A model generated the notes under the pieces. It did not search any database. It worked only from the letters and a program-made list of their open reading frames with translations, and was not told where the DNA came from. Made by a program: the position numbers and the translations under genes. Positions 1 through 8,196 of a stretch of DNA of 60,711 nt are shown in pieces. Numbering within the stretch: position 1 is the stretch's first letter; each line of letters begins with the position of its first letter. Source of the DNA: Ancrocorticia sp. (lineage in GTDB: Bacteria; Actinomycetota; Actinomycetes; Actinomycetales; Actinomycetaceae); assembly GCA_022648165.1 (NCBI GenBank), contig JALCLX010000011.1, positions 1-60,711 on the forward strand, read 5' to 3'.

Positions 1-118
1 TGATGGTGGTCATAGTGGTCGGGAAACGCCCGGTCCCATTCCGAACCCGGAAGCTAAGCCGACTAACGCCGATGGTACTGCACTCGTCAGGGTGTGGGAG
101 AGCAGGACACCGCCATCA
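1..118 (+). rRNA. rrf: 5S ribosomal RNA
   Basis: Actinobacterial-type 5S rRNA. The first ten bases pair with bases 109-118 to form the terminal helix, and the conserved internal block around 28-60 (cccattccgaacccggaagc) is present. The window starts at or within a base or two of the mature 5' end, so 16S and 23S genes are expected just outside on the left. A strong hairpin follows at 130-162, so this is the last gene of an rRNA operon. Confidence 0.95.
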
Positions 119-129
119 ACCCCTTTTTC

Positions 130-162
130 GTGTGGGGCCGGTCATCAAGACCGGCCCCACAC
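130..162 (+). terminator. rRNA operon terminator hairpin
   Basis: A perfect 14-bp stem (130-143 with 149-162) closes a 5-nt loop 11 nt after the 5S gene. A T-run lies just before the stem and an AT-rich stretch just after it. Position and strength fit the terminator of the rRNA operon. Confidence 0.8.
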
Positions 163-253
163 ACATTTAAACCACACACACCACACGGTAGGGCTAAGCT
201 GGCACAGGTTAAGCTGGTATCGATTATCGCGAAGCAGAGAACGAGGGCCACAC

Positions 254-973
254 ATGCTAGAGCGCAATGGGAAGGCGTACGGTTTTGACGGCCAAGATAA
301 GGGTAAACGCCGCTGCGGCCTTTTCGGGCGCATTGAGAATCCGGAACGGTATCTGACGGATCGGTATGGAGCCCACGAGATTGAGCGCGTGGCCTCGCAA
401 CGCTTGGTAGTGGATATGTTCCCCATGAGTGATTTCGGGGGTCGCAATGACTGCGTTCCTGTGGCGATCACGCGGGTGTTCGACTATTACCGTGGCCGGG
501 GCTATGGGATGATACCTGCGCGCGAGGAGTTGTATGAGGATGCAGTGCGCTTGGCGCGCCGCCGTGGCTATACGCGATTGTGGGGCACCGTTCCAGTTTT
601 CATCGCGGGCATGATGCGCACGATGGCCGCTTCGTATGGATATACGCACACAGAGGCTCGCGGAGTGTATGCGTGGTCGTGGCGCAGGACAGTGATTCCG
701 GAGATTGACGCTGGACGCCCTTTGATTCTGAATATGGTGCGCGGTTCGTACGGTTCGCACACGGTCACAGTTATCGGGTATGAAACGTTTACGTATGCGG
801 TTGCGTCTCACGGTCCCCACGTGCTTGCTTCGCCGGCGCGGCGTACGAAACGTATGGTTGTAGTTGCGGATGGTTGGATGGCCGCGCCACGGTGGATTGA
901 CTTCGACGCACTTGCTTACGACGTCGTAGGCGCTGGGCTCGCGTCCTGCAACACAATGGCGCTGGCATACTGA
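254..973 (+). CDS. Peptidase C39-like (papain-fold) protein
   Basis: 239-aa protein resembling C39-like cysteine peptidase domains. A candidate triad is visible: Cys67 in NDCVPVAITRVFDYY, His169 in GSHTVTVIGYE and Asp206 in VVADGW, in the order and spacing of the fold. No signal peptide or membrane segment is seen, and no ABC exporter or bacteriocin precursor lies nearby, so a bacteriocin-processing role is unsupported. The reading frame extends upstream to the 5S gene, but ATG 254 is preferred because GAGGG lies six bases upstream and the extension would run through the rRNA terminator. It is convergent with the MATE gene. Substrate unknown. Confidence 0.6.
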   Translation: MLERNGKAYGFDGQDKGKRRCGLFGRIENPERYLTDRYGAHEIERVASQRLVVDMFPMSDFGGRNDCVPVAITRVFDYYRGRGYGMIPAREELYEDAVRLARRRGYTRLWGTVPVFIAGMMRTMAASYGYTHTEARGVYAWSWRRTVIPEIDAGRPLILNMVRGSYGSHTVTVIGYETFTYAVASHGPHVLASPARRTKRMVVVADGWMAAPRWIDFDALAYDVVGAGLASCNTMALAY

Positions 974-989
974 AGGTGGCGTAGTGGTT

Positions 990-2297
990 CTAGTTGAGCC
1001 ATTCATTGCCGCGGATGCGCCGATACATAGTGGCGGCGCGAGCCCCCATGAAGACGACCGCATAAGCAATCCACAGGAATATCTGTGCGGTTGAGCCGGA
1101 ACCCCACCACATGATCCCCAACGCACACGGTGCAAAAGCGGCCAGTGCGACGACCATGTAGAGCGCGAGCTTGCGGGTGTCGCCTGCGCCGATGAGGACG
1201 CCGTCAAGCATGTAGGCGATAGATGCAAGCGGTAAGGCGAGCGCGGTCACCCACAGGCAATGAGTGGCAAGGCCGCGCACCGCCGAATCCGTACTGATGA
1301 GGCGCGGAAGGATCCAACTGAGGGCGAAAAGTGCGCCACCCAGCCACGCGCCATAGACCAGGCCACGATTGAGGCAACGGCCCAAGACTTCCCGTACGCG
1401 TTCGTGATCGTGTGAACCCAGGCTTTGGCCAACCAGGATTTGGGCTGCCGTTGCGAGCGCGTCAAGCCCGTATGCTGCAAAATTCCAAAATGTCATAGTG
1501 ATTTGGTTTGACGCCAACGCAATTGTTCCCAGGCTGGTTGATGCGGCGATTTGCAGAAGGATCGCCGCCCGGAGCGAGATTGTGCGGATGATGAGCGGAA
1601 CTGCGTCGCGCAACGATCGAAGTACTCCCGCGCCAGTAGGCCAGAAAGCGACAGCCTCACTCCGCGCGTGAACATCGATTTTGCCAACGAGCCAGAGTCC
1701 CATGAGTGTCTGTGCTGTGGCCGTGCCGGCTCCGGCGCCAGCGATTCCCCAATGGGCAACGTAGATTAAGACGAAGTTCAGCGGCGCGTTGATGATAGCG
1801 CCGGCGGTTGTGGCGTAGAACGGAGTTATTGTATCTCCGAAGCCGCGTAACGTCCCGGTGGCGGCCAGCACCGTTAACATACCAGGTAACCCCCAGGCGG
1901 ATGCGCGTATATACGCCAGCGCCTGCACTAGAACGGCAGAATCGGGGTGGAATGCGGCTAATAGTGAAGGAGAAAAAACGTAGAGCAGCACGCCGAGCAG
2001 GGATCCGAGTCCGAATCCCAACCACACGCCGTCAAGTCCTTGGCGTAATGCCGAGGCAATATTCCCGGCGCCCACGGCCCGGGCGGCTGCCGCCGTGGTG
2101 GCGTACGCCAAAAAGATGCAGAGCCCAACGATTGTGGTGAGGATGGTAGAGGCCAGCGAAAGCCCAGCTAGTGAGGTGGTTCCCAAATGGCCAACCATTG
2201 CAGAATCAATGGCGATCAGAAGCGGTTCGGCCAGGAGTGCTCCCAATGCCGGAAGCGCGAGCTTGCGAATATCGTGATCTATAGGGTTCTTCATCAT
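990..2297 (-). CDS. MATE family efflux transporter (DinF-like)
   Basis: 435-aa integral membrane protein of the multidrug and toxic compound extrusion family, which exports cationic or lipophilic compounds using H+ or Na+ gradients. The N-terminus (LALPALGALLAEPLLIAIDS, then AMVGHLG) is the typical first MATE helix, and about twelve hydrophobic segments follow, including the second-half motif FWNFAAYGLDALATAAQILVG. Length is normal for the DinF branch. ATG 2297 is preferred over upstream starts because a TAGGCT -10 box ends five bases before it; ATG 2294 is also possible. A SoxR-like inverted repeat lies about 95 bp upstream. Substrate not predictable. Confidence 0.85.
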   Translation of the reverse strand: MMKNPIDHDIRKLALPALGALLAEPLLIAIDSAMVGHLGTTSLAGLSLASTILTTIVGLCIFLAYATTAAAARAVGAGNIASALRQGLDGVWLGFGLGSLLGVLLYVFSPSLLAAFHPDSAVLVQALAYIRASAWGLPGMLTVLAATGTLRGFGDTITPFYATTAGAIINAPLNFVLIYVAHWGIAGAGAGTATAQTLMGLWLVGKIDVHARSEAVAFWPTGAGVLRSLRDAVPLIIRTISLRAAILLQIAASTSLGTIALASNQITMTFWNFAAYGLDALATAAQILVGQSLGSHDHERVREVLGRCLNRGLVYGAWLGGALFALSWILPRLISTDSAVRGLATHCLWVTALALPLASIAYMLDGVLIGAGDTRKLALYMVVALAAFAPCALGIMWWGSGSTAQIFLWIAYAVVFMGARAATMYRRIRGNEWLN

Positions 2298-2390
2298 TGC
2301 CAAGCCTATCGTCACATTTCGATCACGTGCGTGAGAGGGAGTCTGCAGACGCATCGGGAACGTCGTGACAGGTGAACCCCTATTGTCAAA

Positions 2391-2409
2391 ACTCAAGTTG
2401 AACTTGAGG
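2391..2409. promoter_or_regulatory. SoxR/MerR-like inverted repeat between MATE gene and dnaB
   Basis: Perfect inverted repeat with 8-bp arms, CTCAAGTT and AACTTGAG, around one base. Read leftward it is CCTCAAGTT-C-AACTTGAGT, so the half-sites match the SoxR box (CCTCAAGTT/AACTTGAGG) at 9/9 and 8/9 positions, but with one extra central base. It lies upstream of a drug exporter, a usual SoxR-type target. No MerR-family regulator is in the window. A possible rightward promoter (TTGAAC, 18 bp, TATAGA at 2422-2427) overlaps its edge. Confidence 0.4.
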
Positions 2410-2456
2410 TGGAGCTCTTCATATAGACTGGATTTATTCCAATATATCGAGTACGG

Positions 2457-2570
2457 TTATCCACCATTGTGGACAAAACTGGGGATGAAATCCCGCAGAA
2501 TTCGAGCTGTCAATCCACAAGTGCGGCGATAACCACCGGACACTGGGGATAAGTCGATAACTTATCCCCA
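2457..2570. promoter_or_regulatory. Cluster of DnaA-box-like sites upstream of dnaB
   Basis: Four near-consensus 9-mers form two facing pairs. The first pair is TTATCCACC (2457-2465) facing TGTGGACAA (2468-2476, which reads TTGTCCACA on the minus strand, the preferred actinobacterial form). The second is TGGGGATAA (2544-2552) facing TTATCCCCA (2562-2570) inside a perfect 11-bp inverted repeat (2544-2554/2560-2570). Weaker 7/9 matches lie at 2511-2519 and 2607-2615. The region 2298-2699 has no convincing gene. It may link dnaB expression to DnaA, or titrate DnaA. dnaA and dnaN are absent, so it is not called oriC. Confidence 0.5.
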
Positions 2571-2699
2571 GAATTATGCAAGGTCTGTGCACAGTGTCGC
2601 CGGCGTGTTTCCACAGAACAGATGTTCGAGCATTTGCGTTTTTGGAACAACATGGTAAGAGTGAGTGAAGTTCCAGCGTTGAATAGAGGGGGATACGCT

Positions 2700-4100
2700 A
2701 TGCCTATCGTGAGTGAGGGCGCGCGCGGGGGATCCTCATTTGAGCGCACGCCACCGCAGAGTATCGAGGCTGAGATGTCTGTACTCGGCGGCATGATGCT
2801 CTCCAAGGACGCAATTGCAGACGTCGTCGAAATACTGGATGCGGCGGATTTCTACCGCCCGCAGCACGCGACCATTTATTCCGTCATCGTGGAGTTGTTT
2901 TCACGCGGTGAACCAGCCGATGCCATCACGGTGGGGGCAGAACTCCGCAAGAACGGCAAGCTTGACTTCGTCGGCGGGCTTCCCCAGCTTCACACACTTG
3001 TGTCGAGCGTTCCAACGGCCGCGAATGCAGCGTATTACGCGCACATCGTGCGCGAACAGGCACAATTGCGCGCTTTGGTAGAAGCGGGAACCCGCATTGC
3101 GCAGCTCGGATACACCACGGACGGAGCGGATGTTGAGTCTTTGATTAACATCGCGCAATCGGAAGTTTTCTCCATTACGGAACGCAAGGATGCAACGGAC
3201 TATGCAAGTCTGGAGGAAATCGTTCCGGGACTTACAGAGGAACTGCAAGCGAACGAGAACCGCGACGGCAAGATGAAGGGAGTTCCCACGGGATTCCCGG
3301 AGCTGGATGCCAAGTTAAACGGTTTGCGGCCAGGCCAGATGATCATTATTGCTGCACGTCCTGGCGCTGGAAAGTCCACGCTGGCGATGGATATTTGCAG
3401 ATCTGCGGCCATCAGGAACAACATTCCGGTGGTTTACTATTCGCTTGAGATGAGCCGCAACGAACTGGCGATGCGCCTACTTTCGGCTGAATCAGACGTT
3501 TTCTTGAACAAGATGATTCAAGGAACCATGGATCAGCGCGATTGGGACAAGGTGGTCGATACGCTAGACCGCATATCCACGGCGCCACTGTATGTGGACG
3601 ACTCGCCGAACATGACAATGGCGGAGATCCGCGCGAAGAGCCGGCGATTGCGCCAGCTGCGAGAGAACCCTATCGAATTGATCGTGATCGATTACTTACA
3701 ACTGTTAACGTCCGGGGGGCGTGCTGTTGAGTCGCGCCAGCAAGAGGTCTCCGAGTTTTCGCGGTCCATCAAGCTGTTGGCCAAGGAGCTCGATATCCCG
3801 ATCATTGCTGTTGCCCAGCTGAACCGCGATGCGGAGAAGCGTGACAACAAGCGCCCGCAGGTAGCAGATTTGCGTGAATCCGGCTCACTGGAACAGGATG
3901 CAGACGTCGTGATGCTGATCCATCGTGAGGACTTGTATTTGCCAACGGAACAGCACACGGGGCTTGCGGAGATCATCATTGGCAAGCAGCGCTCTGGGCC
4001 TACCGGGAAGGTGGAACTCAATTTCCAGGGGAACAGGGCACGATTCGCCGCATATGCATCCGATGCGGAGGGCGATTACGGCACGCCGCAATATAGCTAG
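2700..4100 (+). CDS. dnaB: Replicative DNA helicase DnaB
   Basis: 466-aa hexameric 5'-3' helicase that unwinds DNA at the replication fork. The N-terminal domain begins ERTPPQSIEAEMSVLGGMML; the RecA-like domain carries Walker A AARPGAGKST (about 218-227), Walker B LIVIDYLQLL and the H4-type segment DLRESGSLEQDADVVMLIHR. Length is normal and there is no intein, although actinobacterial dnaB genes often carry one. An earlier in-frame ATG exists at 2622, but ATG 2700 has GAGGGGG at ideal spacing and matches the usual family N-terminus. It is convergent with pdxK and preceded by DnaA-box-like sites. Confidence 0.96.
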   Translation: MPIVSEGARGGSSFERTPPQSIEAEMSVLGGMMLSKDAIADVVEILDAADFYRPQHATIYSVIVELFSRGEPADAITVGAELRKNGKLDFVGGLPQLHTLVSSVPTAANAAYYAHIVREQAQLRALVEAGTRIAQLGYTTDGADVESLINIAQSEVFSITERKDATDYASLEEIVPGLTEELQANENRDGKMKGVPTGFPELDAKLNGLRPGQMIIIAARPGAGKSTLAMDICRSAAIRNNIPVVYYSLEMSRNELAMRLLSAESDVFLNKMIQGTMDQRDWDKVVDTLDRISTAPLYVDDSPNMTMAEIRAKSRRLRQLRENPIELIVIDYLQLLTSGGRAVESRQQEVSEFSRSIKLLAKELDIPIIAVAQLNRDAEKRDNKRPQVADLRESGSLEQDADVVMLIHREDLYLPTEQHTGLAEIIIGKQRSGPTGKVELNFQGNRARFAAYASDAEGDYGTPQYS

Positions 4101-4196
4101 GCGGCCACGCAACACGCGCTGCAGTACCGCCGAGCGGTGCGCCCCGGTGCGCCGGCCGCACAGTACTTGTCCGTACGGCCGGTTCCCTGCGGCGTG

Positions 4197-4997
4197 TTAT
4201 TTCGTGTAAGCGCCTTGCCACACGGTGTCAAAAGGAGTGTGTGCGCTCACGCGGGCTTTAATGCCGGTGGTGACCATGTCCTTTGCGGTCTTGACCGCGT
4301 CGTGGATGTCCGCGCCCTTGGCAAGCTCGGCAGTAATGGCCGCAGCGAGCGTGCAGCCTGCACCGGACACGCGTTCCTGGCCAATCTTAGGTTCGGAGTA
4401 GACGGTTGCTTTTTCGCCATCCCAGAGCACGTCGATGGCATCTGGCCCGGGGAAGTCGATTCCGCCCTTCACGATGACGTACTTTGGCCCCTGCGTGGCG
4501 ATGCGCTTTCCTGCCTCAGTGAGGTCGTCAACGGTTTTCAGTGCCGTCATGCCGGAGAGCGTACACGCCTCGAAATAGTTTGGAGTTGCGACTGTTGCGA
4601 GCGGCAGAATCTTCTGGCGCAGAGCGGTGTCTGTATCGAGTGCCGCACCCGGTTCTTGGCCCTTGCAAATCAATACTGGGTCTAGAACGATATTCTTCCA
4701 GCTCTGGGAACGAAGTCCCTGCGCGACGGCGTCGATCGTATCAGGATGCCCGAGCATCCCGATTTTCACGGTGTCGATATCCTGAGATGACAGTGCCGCC
4801 TCCATTTGATCATGGATGATCTGGGGGGCGATGGGGACAAAACGGTGGGCCCAGTTATTCTTCGGATCGAATGAAACGATGCATGTCAACGTGCCCATGC
4901 CATACACGCCGAGCTGTTGGAACGTCTTGAGATCCACCTGGAATCCGGCTCCGCCAGTCGCTTCAGAACCAGCGATTGTGTACGCAAACTTGACCAT
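4197..4997 (-). CDS. pdxK: Pyridoxal/pyridoxine kinase, ThiD-like (Bacillus PdxK type)
   Basis: 266-aa ribokinase-fold kinase that phosphorylates pyridoxal, pyridoxine or a related pyrimidine alcohol for B6 salvage. The N-terminus YTIAGSEATGGAGFQVDLKT and the motifs VKIGMLG, VLDPVLICKG and PNYFEA match the ThiD-related pyridoxal kinases of Firmicutes closely. SGAGCTLAAAITAELAKG holds the anion hole and the catalytic Cys typical of that branch. GAGGGAA lies just before ATG 4997. No thiamine genes adjoin it, which favours B6 salvage over a ThiD role, but hydroxymethylpyrimidine kinase activity cannot be excluded. Confidence 0.8.
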   Translation of the reverse strand: MVKFAYTIAGSEATGGAGFQVDLKTFQQLGVYGMGTLTCIVSFDPKNNWAHRFVPIAPQIIHDQMEAALSSQDIDTVKIGMLGHPDTIDAVAQGLRSQSWKNIVLDPVLICKGQEPGAALDTDTALRQKILPLATVATPNYFEACTLSGMTALKTVDDLTEAGKRIATQGPKYVIVKGGIDFPGPDAIDVLWDGEKATVYSEPKIGQERVSGAGCTLAAAITAELAKGADIHDAVKTAKDMVTTGIKARVSAHTPFDTVWQGAYTK

Positions 4998-5136
4998 GTT
5001 CCCTCATTTCTGTGACTGCGACGCAGTGAAACCGAAAGCGGATTCACTAGTTACTCCATCGTATGCCGGCGATAATGGTGCCGCTAGAGCGTCCCATCGC
5101 CCCACAGAACGGCTCACACAGAACGGCCCACCGTGA

Positions 5137-5982
5137 TCAACCCTGATAGCGCTGCATTGTGTCCGGGTTGCGCCCGGTGCGCCCCGCCTCACCGCGGTCG
5201 AGTTCATTGATTCGTTCCACTTCGTTCACCGTCAGATTGACGTTGAGCGCCCCGAGGTTTTCCACAATTCGGCTGTGCGTGACCGATTTGGGGAAGACGA
5301 CGTGCCCTTTGGCGATGTGCCAGGCGAGTGCGACTTGCGCAGGCGTACAGTTGTGAACCGCAGCGATGCGTTCGAGTAGAGGTTCTTTGACGATGGCGCC
5401 GCGTGCCAACGGTGACCATGCTTCAACAACAATCCTATTCTCTCTGCAGAACTCCGCCACTCCCACGTTCTGGAAGTACGGGTGCAATTCGATCTGATCC
5501 ACCGCGGGAACGGTTTCAGAATCCTGGATCAGGCGTTCGAGGTGATGTTGCTGGAAGTTGGACACGCCAATGGAGCGGGCCCGCCCGTCTGCTTTAAACT
5601 CCTCAAGCACCTTCCAGGTGCTCAGGTAGTCGCCACCATATTGTTGTGGAAGTGGCCAGTGGATCAGGAATAAATCAACGTAATCGGTTCCGAGCTTTTC
5701 CAGGGATTCGGCGAAGGTGCGCCGCGCAACTGCCGGTTCGTGGTTGGGGTTGTCCAGCTTCGTTGTCACGAAGATTTCTTCACGAGGCACTCCGGAGGCT
5801 GCGATCGCGCGCCCTACCGCTGCTTCGTTGTGGTACATCTGCGCGGTATCGATGTGGCGGTAGCCCTCCCGCAATGCGAACGTGACGGCGTGGGCGACGT
5901 CGTCGTCCGTCATCTTGTACGTACCGAAACCAAATTGTGGAATGCGCTTGCCATCATTCAGAGGAATTCGAGTGCTCATCAT
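5137..5982 (-). CDS. Aldo/keto reductase (2,5-diketo-D-gluconate reductase-like)
   Basis: 281-aa NADPH-dependent oxidoreductase of the AKR5-like group. The catalytic tetrad is visible: Asp and Tyr in HIDTAQMYHNE, Lys in VTTKLDN and His in LFLIHWPLP. The family signature IGVSNFQQHHLERLI and the cofactor loop VFPKSVTHSRIVEN are also present. Three in-frame ATGs occur at the start; 5982 is chosen because GGGGAG sits about ten bases upstream, while the ATG at 5991 would overlap that site. It is divergent from the S33 peptidase gene. Physiological substrate unknown. Confidence 0.9.
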   Translation of the reverse strand: MMSTRIPLNDGKRIPQFGFGTYKMTDDDVAHAVTFALREGYRHIDTAQMYHNEAAVGRAIAASGVPREEIFVTTKLDNPNHEPAVARRTFAESLEKLGTDYVDLFLIHWPLPQQYGGDYLSTWKVLEEFKADGRARSIGVSNFQQHHLERLIQDSETVPAVDQIELHPYFQNVGVAEFCRENRIVVEAWSPLARGAIVKEPLLERIAAVHNCTPAQVALAWHIAKGHVVFPKSVTHSRIVENLGALNVNLTVNEVERINELDRGEAGRTGRNPDTMQRYQG

Positions 5983-6074
5983 GATGACCATTCTCCCCTG
6001 ATAATAGGGAGGACGGGAGTACTTTGGCGCGTAAACTCACACTTTTTCTTTTTTGCCCACAACGCCGCGGACAT

Positions 6075-6080
6075 TAACCT
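6075..6080 (+). promoter_or_regulatory. -10 box TAACCT, leaderless start for S33 peptidase
   Basis: TAACCT fits TAnnnT and ends six bases before ATG 6087, with no Shine-Dalgarno sequence, so transcription probably starts at the A of the start codon. Confidence 0.5.
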
Positions 6081-6086
6081 GGAACT

Positions 6087-7451
6087 ATGTATACGGAAAC
6101 CCACGATCTCGATGGCTGCACCATGCTCGAGCATTGGTTGGAAGTGCCGCTCGATTACCTGGGGATCCAGACGCTCCTCACGGATTCGAACACGCCCAAC
6201 AGTTTCCCGCGGCGCATTACGCTCTTTGCGCGGGAATACGTGAGGCCCGGGCGCGAGAAGGCTCCGCGGCTTCTATTCTTTCAGGGCGGGCCCGGTTCGG
6301 CGGGTCCGCGTATGGCTCCAATCGGATCGTGGCTGGACGCGGCGCTCAACGAGTTTCGGGTAGTCCTGATCGACGAGCGCGGCACAGGTAGTTCATTTCC
6401 TATTGATGCCCAGACGGTGACAAGCGTGGGTGACGCCCGTGCGCAAGCTGCTTTTTTGGCGTGTTTCCGCCAAGATTCGATTGTGCGCGACGCGGAGGCA
6501 TTGCGCCAGGAACTCCAGGGAGATGAGCCCTGGGCAGTGCTTGGCCAATCATTCGGCGGGTTTATCGTGACAAGCTATCTTTCACATCATCCAGAAGGCC
6601 TTTCGCACGCGTTTATCACGGCCGGCTTGCCATCTATTGACCAGGGCGCGGACGCTGTGTATTCGCGTACGTACCCCGCAACGGCCCGCCGCAACGACGC
6701 CTATTTTGCGGGCTATCCCAAAGATGAGGAGACGGCGTGGTTCATCAGCACGCATCTGGCGGATGTGGAAGAATATCTGCCCACGGGTGAAAGGCTCACT
6801 CCGGGGCGTTTCCGCCAGCTCGGGTTGGTGCTGGGATATTCGTACGGTCCGGATTTGTTGCATTTTCTTTTGGAAGATCCTGTCTGGGTACACAATGCGC
6901 AACGGCGACTGCGGCCGCAATTCTTGGCGCGCGTGGCGGAGCACCTCTCATTTGCGAAGAATCCTCTGTACGGTGTGCTTCAAGAGGCGATTTACGCACA
7001 GCGTTCCACCGGGGCGACGGCGTGGAGTGCGCAGCGCATGCGCAGCGCGTTCCCAGAATTTACGTTGCCCCCATTGGCTGCAGGAGGGTCCGGAGAACTG
7101 GATCTGCGCCGGCAAGGCTACCGTTTTCGCTTTACAGGAGAGCATGTGTACCCCTGGCAGATTGCGAGCGATCCGGCGCTAGCGCCCTTGGCGGATGCTG
7201 CAGAAGAGCTCGCATACGCTACAAACTGGTCCGAGCTCTATTCGGCGGCGACCTTGGCGGAGAATACTGTGCCTACCGTCGCATGGATATATACGCAGGA
7301 TATGTTCGTGCCTTTTGAACTATCGATGCAAACTGCGCACGCCATCCGTGGTTTGATCCCACTGGTTTCGGAGACATACCATCACGATGCGTTGCGCACG
7401 TATGGAAGCAGCGTGATCAGCTCATTGCTCAAAGCTGCTCATCATCAGTAG
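6087..7451 (+). CDS. Alpha/beta-hydrolase, proline iminopeptidase family (S33)
   Basis: 454-aa alpha/beta-hydrolase similar to proline iminopeptidases, which remove N-terminal proline or small residues from peptides. The oxyanion segment FFQGGPGSAGP, VVLIDERGTGSS, the nucleophile elbow GQSFGG (Ser155) and a late acid/His pair (YTQDMFVPFE, YHHDALRTYG) are all present. No signal peptide, so cytoplasmic. Length and the cap insertion match the larger, roughly 430-aa actinobacterial and lactobacillar enzymes rather than the 310-aa form. The start follows a -10 box directly (leaderless). It ends at a hairpin shared with the convergent acyltransferase. Confidence 0.8.
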   Translation: MYTETHDLDGCTMLEHWLEVPLDYLGIQTLLTDSNTPNSFPRRITLFAREYVRPGREKAPRLLFFQGGPGSAGPRMAPIGSWLDAALNEFRVVLIDERGTGSSFPIDAQTVTSVGDARAQAAFLACFRQDSIVRDAEALRQELQGDEPWAVLGQSFGGFIVTSYLSHHPEGLSHAFITAGLPSIDQGADAVYSRTYPATARRNDAYFAGYPKDEETAWFISTHLADVEEYLPTGERLTPGRFRQLGLVLGYSYGPDLLHFLLEDPVWVHNAQRRLRPQFLARVAEHLSFAKNPLYGVLQEAIYAQRSTGATAWSAQRMRSAFPEFTLPPLAAGGSGELDLRRQGYRFRFTGEHVYPWQIASDPALAPLADAAEELAYATNWSELYSAATLAENTVPTVAWIYTQDMFVPFELSMQTAHAIRGLIPLVSETYHHDALRTYGSSVISSLLKAAHHQ

Positions 7452-7467
7452 TTCGGCAGCAATAACA

Positions 7468-7501
7468 CCAAGAATGCCCGGCCATGCTGCGGCATTCTTG
7501 G
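7468..7501. terminator. Bidirectional terminator hairpin between convergent genes
   Basis: CCAAGAATGCC (7468-7478) pairs perfectly with GGCATTCTTGG (7491-7501) around a 12-nt loop, midway between the stop codons of the S33 peptidase and the leftward acyltransferase. There is no long T-run on either side. Confidence 0.6.
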
Positions 7502-7514
7502 CGCCGCGGGCGAG

Positions 7515-8129
7515 CTATTTTAAGTCAATCCCCTCAAGCAGCCATTCGCGGGCGGCCGGATCGTCCTCGGCGCGCAAACGTGGGACACTGGTGTTCTGGG
7601 GTTTGAAGCCCACCTTGCCATCGTAGAAAGCGCGAATGCGATTCATATCCGCCGTGACGTCGCCAGTCATGTGCAGATTCCCAGCCCAACCGTAGGTGTG
7701 GGTTTTTCTATTGATGAAACCAAGCTGTACGGGCAGCCCCGTCTCTAAGGCGATCCGATAGAAACCGGACTTCCAGTACTTGCGAGCACTGCGCGTTCCC
7801 TTGGGGGCGATGATCACGGTGAATGTTGGGTTCACGCGCGCTTGATGGACCAAGGATCCCACAACACCATTCGAATGGGAGCGATCGATTGAAATGCCAC
7901 CCACCCAGCGGATGATCGGACCGATGACCGGTGCATTAACTGCCGAATCTTTCACAAGAAATCGGAATGGACGCCCAACTTTCCAAAATGCCATTACCAT
8001 GAGCCATCCGTCCCAATATGAGGTGTGTGGCGCACCAATGACAACTGCTTTTGGTGGCATATCCTCATAGACAAAATGCCACCGGGAAAAAGTCATGAAC
8101 GTGGAAGCAATGGCTTTTTTGATACCCAT
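7515..8129 (-). CDS. 1-acyl-sn-glycerol-3-phosphate acyltransferase (PlsC)-like protein
   Basis: 204-aa member of the PlsC-type acyltransferase family, which transfers acyl chains to glycerophosphate-like alcohols in phospholipid synthesis. The HX4D motif is intact (HTSYWD, about 35-40), with GGISIDR and APKGTRS in place of the usual (F/P)EGTR block; that Glu-to-Lys change is seen in divergent family members. ATG 8129 is the only start that keeps a normal N-terminus; upstream frame overlaps ilvA. No good ribosome site precedes it, so it may depend on ilvA, whose stop is 67 nt upstream on the same strand. Acceptor substrate uncertain. Confidence 0.75.
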   Translation of the reverse strand: MGIKKAIASTFMTFSRWHFVYEDMPPKAVVIGAPHTSYWDGWLMVMAFWKVGRPFRFLVKDSAVNAPVIGPIIRWVGGISIDRSHSNGVVGSLVHQARVNPTFTVIIAPKGTRSARKYWKSGFYRIALETGLPVQLGFINRKTHTYGWAGNLHMTGDVTADMNRIRAFYDGKVGFKPQNTSVPRLRAEDDPAAREWLLEGIDLK

Positions 8130-8196
8130 CAATATCCGATCTGTTGTGTGCAATTCTCCGCGAATCCCATCCGGGTGCGGCTTTATGAGAATACTG

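Noticed and set aside
257-1228. Leftward 323-codon frame across the C39-like gene
   Set aside because: Shadow frame rich in Arg, Ser and His that crosses two real genes on opposite strands; no recognisable domain.
2298-2699. This region as the chromosomal origin oriC
   Set aside because: DnaA-like boxes and an AT-rich patch are present, but dnaA, dnaN and rpmH are absent and the box number is small. A regulatory or titration cluster is the simpler reading.
2700-4100. Intein in DnaB
   Set aside because: The protein is 466 aa with uninterrupted Walker A and H4 motifs and no splicing blocks.
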